Shown in pieces: positions 61,755-64,000 of a stretch of DNA of 64,000 nucleotides (positions are counted from its first letter, which is position 1; every line of letters starts with the position of its first letter). The position numbers and the translations under genes were made by a program. The notes under the pieces were generated by a model. It worked only from the letters and a program-made list of their open reading frames with translations, searched no databases and was not told where the DNA came from. Source of the stretch: Streptomyces rishiriensis (GTDB taxonomy: Bacteria; Actinomycetota; Actinomycetes; Streptomycetales; Streptomycetaceae); the NCBI RefSeq assembly GCF_030815485.1, contig NZ_JAUSWV010000002.1, positions 496,001 through 560,000 on the forward strand, written 5' to 3'.

Positions 61755-63914
61755 TCAACCGGTGAGGTGGCGCTCCAGCCAGTCCGCCGCGGCCCGGCGG
61801 AACAGCCGACGGTTGTCCGCGCGCAGGAAGTCGTGACCCTCGTCCCGCAGAGTGAGCAGCCGGGCCGGGATGCCTCGGTCTCGCGCCGCGCGTACGAACT
61901 GCTCGGACTCCCCCGGCGGCACGTTGGTGTCGTGCTCTCCGTGGACGGCGAGCAGGGGGACGCGCAGCGCGTCGATGCGTGTCATCGGCGAGAGTTCCCG
62001 CAGCAGTTCGCGGTCACGCTCGGGGTGGCCGTACTTGTGGGCCGCCGACTCGGCGAGCCAGGGTTCCGTACCGGCGAAGAAGGTCGCGAAGTCCGACATG
62101 CCGCAGACGGCGACGCCGGTACGGAACAGATCGGGGTGCCGCACCAGGGAGGCGAAGGTCAGGTAGCCGCCGTACGAGCGGCCCATGACCGCCAGTCGGG
62201 TCGGGTCGGCGGGGCCCGCGGGCACCGCGTGGGCCGCGCAGTCCGCCACGTCGTCCAGCGCGGCGAAGCGTCCCGCGCCGAGGTCCGCGTCGACGAATGA
62301 TCTGCCGTGCCCCGAGGAGCCCCGGACGTCGGGGGCGAAGACGTCCAGTCCCCGGCCGGTCAGCTCGTGGTAGAGCGGGCTGAAGACGGGGCGCTCGTGC
62401 TCCTCCGGTCCGCCGTGCAGGTGGATCACGCACGGGGCGGGTTCACCCGGAGCGCGGCCCGGCGCCCGGTAGTACCAGCCGCTCAGGGGCAGCCCGTCCC
62501 GCGCCGTGAGTCGCAGGAGGACGGGGCGTACGGGTCGGCGGCCCGCCGCGGTGGCGTCCTCGTCACGGGATGACCAGGGCGTTCGCATCAGGGACACGCC
62601 GTCGGGGGCCCACCACACCCCGGGCCGGCGTTGGGAACCGGACAGCGCCGGCAGCAGCCCCCGCGGGCCGGCCGTCACGACACGGGTGACGACCTCGTGC
62701 GGCAGGGGGACGGTCGTCGTGGGCAGCGGGCCGTAGGGGGCCCACCGCGTCGGGAGAGGCTCGACGAGTTCGAGCCGGCTCTCGCCCCGCTCGTTCCAGG
62801 ACAGTGCGGCGGTGCGGCCGTCGTGGGACAACGCCAGGAGGTCGAGATCGCTGTCCTGCCGTTCCGCCATGACGGACGTGCCCTGTGGCCGGCCGTCGGC
62901 GCCGAGGGCGACGGCGAGGAGCGCCGCGTACTCGCGTTCGGCGTCGCTGCGCAGCCACAGCGTCCGGCCGTCGGGTGAGAACCGTCCGATCCACGGATCG
63001 CCGTCGGCGACCGGCATGGTGCACGTCGTGGCCGAGTCGGCCGTGCGCCGGACGACGCCTTCCCGCCGTCCTCGCGGCCCGTGGCGCAGCAGCACGAGAC
63101 CGCCGTCGCGGCTGATGTCGCACACCCGCAGGGTGGCGGCGTGCGTCTCCGTGGCGAGGAGGACGGGGGACGCCAGACCGTCAGGGTCGATCAGGTAGGC
63201 CGACAGGCCGCCGCCGGGACGGACCGACGGCACCGGAGGCTCCGCGGCGTCGGCCGCCGTCACGGTCGGCCCCGTCCCCGGTGCGGCGTCGTACGGGGTT
63301 CCGCCCAGGAGTGCCGCCCGGCCGTCCCGGTCGGCCCAGTTGGCCGGCAGGGCGGCGTCGGCACGGGTCGGTCCCGCGCCGTTGCGCTGCGTGCGGGCGC
63401 CCGGCGCGGCGAGCGTGACGGCGACGGCCGAGCCGTCGTGCGCCCAGCAGCCCAGGTAGGCGGTGTGGCCCGGATCGGCCCCGGCCAGCACACGGCGGCC
63501 GGTGCCGTCGGGACGTACGCACAGCACCCTGGTGTGCTCGCCGCCGCCCGGTGCGGTGGTGTAGGCGATCCAGCGTCCGTCCGGCGACCAGGACACCTCC
63601 TTGACCGGGTCCGGCAAGGAGTCGAGCAGGTGCACCTCGTCCCCGTCGACGGGCCCGGCCCACAGCTGGGGGACGCCGCCCCGGTCGCAGATGAAGGCCG
63701 CCTCGGAGCCGTCGGGGCTGGCGGAGGGGTACCAGCAGCCGTGCGAGCGCAGCCGCGTCACGGCCTCCCGAGGACCGCTCGCCTCGGGCAGGGGGACCGG
63801 CGCCGGGGCCGGGGCGGCCGCGAAGGCGGTGCCCCTCGAGTCCGCCGGCCGCGTGCCGGGGGGCGGGGCGACCGGGTCGCCGCCCAGGTCCGCCGCCATC
63901 AGCCCGCCGCTCAC
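61755..63914 (-). CDS. S9-family prolyl oligopeptidase-like serine peptidase
   Basis: The 719-residue product has an N-terminal seven-bladed-propeller region (PSASPDGSEAAFICDRGGVP, EVSWSPDGRWIAYTTAPGGG, WIGRFSPDGRTLWLRSDAER) and a C-terminal alpha/beta-hydrolase. The triad is Ser580 (GRSYGGY), Asp662 (HGEHDTNVP) and His694 (DEGHDF). It is like acylaminoacyl peptidases and probably cytoplasmic. GTG 63914 overlaps the stop of the upstream asparagine-synthetase-like gene (GTGA), which makes it the likely start; ATG 63899 is an alternative. Confidence 0.9.
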   Translation of the reverse strand: MSGGLMAADLGGDPVAPPPGTRPADSRGTAFAAAPAPAPVPLPEASGPREAVTRLRSHGCWYPSASPDGSEAAFICDRGGVPQLWAGPVDGDEVHLLDSLPDPVKEVSWSPDGRWIAYTTAPGGGEHTRVLCVRPDGTGRRVLAGADPGHTAYLGCWAHDGSAVAVTLAAPGARTQRNGAGPTRADAALPANWADRDGRAALLGGTPYDAAPGTGPTVTAADAAEPPVPSVRPGGGLSAYLIDPDGLASPVLLATETHAATLRVCDISRDGGLVLLRHGPRGRREGVVRRTADSATTCTMPVADGDPWIGRFSPDGRTLWLRSDAEREYAALLAVALGADGRPQGTSVMAERQDSDLDLLALSHDGRTAALSWNERGESRLELVEPLPTRWAPYGPLPTTTVPLPHEVVTRVVTAGPRGLLPALSGSQRRPGVWWAPDGVSLMRTPWSSRDEDATAAGRRPVRPVLLRLTARDGLPLSGWYYRAPGRAPGEPAPCVIHLHGGPEEHERPVFSPLYHELTGRGLDVFAPDVRGSSGHGRSFVDADLGAGRFAALDDVADCAAHAVPAGPADPTRLAVMGRSYGGYLTFASLVRHPDLFRTGVAVCGMSDFATFFAGTEPWLAESAAHKYGHPERDRELLRELSPMTRIDALRVPLLAVHGEHDTNVPPGESEQFVRAARDRGIPARLLTLRDEGHDFLRADNRRLFRRAAADWLERHLTG

Positions 63915-64000
63915 GTGATGCCGTGGGTCTGGAGCCATATCTCCAGCAACGCTACCTGCCACAGGGCGTTCGCTCCCCGTTTGGTGCGGTGCTCGTCGGG
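63911..64000 (-). CDS. C-terminal end of an asparagine-synthetase-like amidotransferase (partial)
   Basis: The last 29 codons of a gene that enters from the right edge read DEHRTKRGANALWQVALLEI, then WLQTHGIT and TGA. This matches the C-terminal tail (ALWQVxxLExWLQTHG) I associate with the asparagine synthetase family, in particular N-acetylglutaminylglutamine amidotransferases. The stop overlaps the S9 peptidase start, so they form one operon. With only 29 residues visible the exact family is uncertain. Confidence 0.55.
   Translation of the reverse strand, partial: PDEHRTKRGANALWQVALLEIWLQTHGIT

Overview
The window is high-GC actinobacterial DNA, almost certainly from a Streptomyces chromosome. 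The evidence is third-position GC bias throughout, GTG/TTG starts with GGAGG-type ribosome sites, a xylanase that reads as a close relative of Streptomyces lividans XlnA, a mycothiol-dependent isomerase family protein, GAF-ANTAR and MmyB-type regulators, and many GTGA start/stop overlaps. I see no rRNA, tRNA, CRISPR array or phage module. Most of the content is accessory or catabolic rather than core.

Layout. 0-11 kb: a 2H phosphoesterase, two tiny overlapping exported or membrane genes, a large secreted FG-GAP protein, peptidase E, a small helical protein, an MmyB-type regulator and an SDR dehydrogenase that share a putative operator, a SUKH-domain fusion, and a SRAP abasic-site protein. 11.6-16.8 kb: a xylan-degradation locus with xlnA (GH10) and a CBM13-esterase on the minus strand, and a CBM13-GH62 arabinofuranosidase diverging from them. 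CGAAACTTTCG-type operator sites lie in the shared 877-base intergenic region. 17-21.6 kb: an MDMPI-fold enzyme, a GAF-ANTAR regulator, an MBL hydrolase, a cupin and a thioredoxin-like protein.

21.9-29.4 kb is a graveyard of decayed mobile elements (IS256, IS5 and IS21 fragments). It surrounds an apparently intact rifampicin ADP-ribosyltransferase (arr), a VOC protein, a DUF5707-like secreted protein, a DUF3291 protein, a TetR regulator with a divergent NmrA-like reductase, and a MerR gene that has lost its DNA-binding half.

30-36.8 kb looks like one small-peptide or amino-acid catabolic locus. An M19 dipeptidase and a prolidase-like amidohydrolase diverge from an IclR regulator coupled to an ornithine-cyclodeaminase-family reductase, and a DUF485 protein with a sodium/solute symporter follows. 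A perfect 7+7 palindrome sits in the divergent promoter. 37-47 kb holds a DUF4239 membrane protein, a nucleotidyltransferase, cupin and ABM-fold proteins, a glpF-glpK operon in which glpK is frameshifted, an aldo-keto reductase, a GNAT enzyme, a DUF3533 membrane protein and a carboxymuconolactone-decarboxylase-fold protein. 47-56 kb has a sirtuin, two paralogous MHS-type proton symporters, a GlsB-type stress protein, a hemerythrin, an acyl-CoA dehydrogenase and a second MmyB-type regulator.

56-64 kb has an MpaB-like oxygenase, a lipoprotein, an SD-led 32-residue ORF overlapping a frameshifted methyltransferase, a VOC protein, a DUF4097 gene with a 21-residue ORF after it, a two-headed HTH/GbsR-type regulator with an array of TTCGTTGCAAT repeats, and an S9 peptidase coupled to the end of an asparagine-synthetase-like gene that runs off the window. 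Three genes (DUF485, glpK, methyltransferase) each carry one apparent frameshift, which may reflect real decay or draft-sequence errors.
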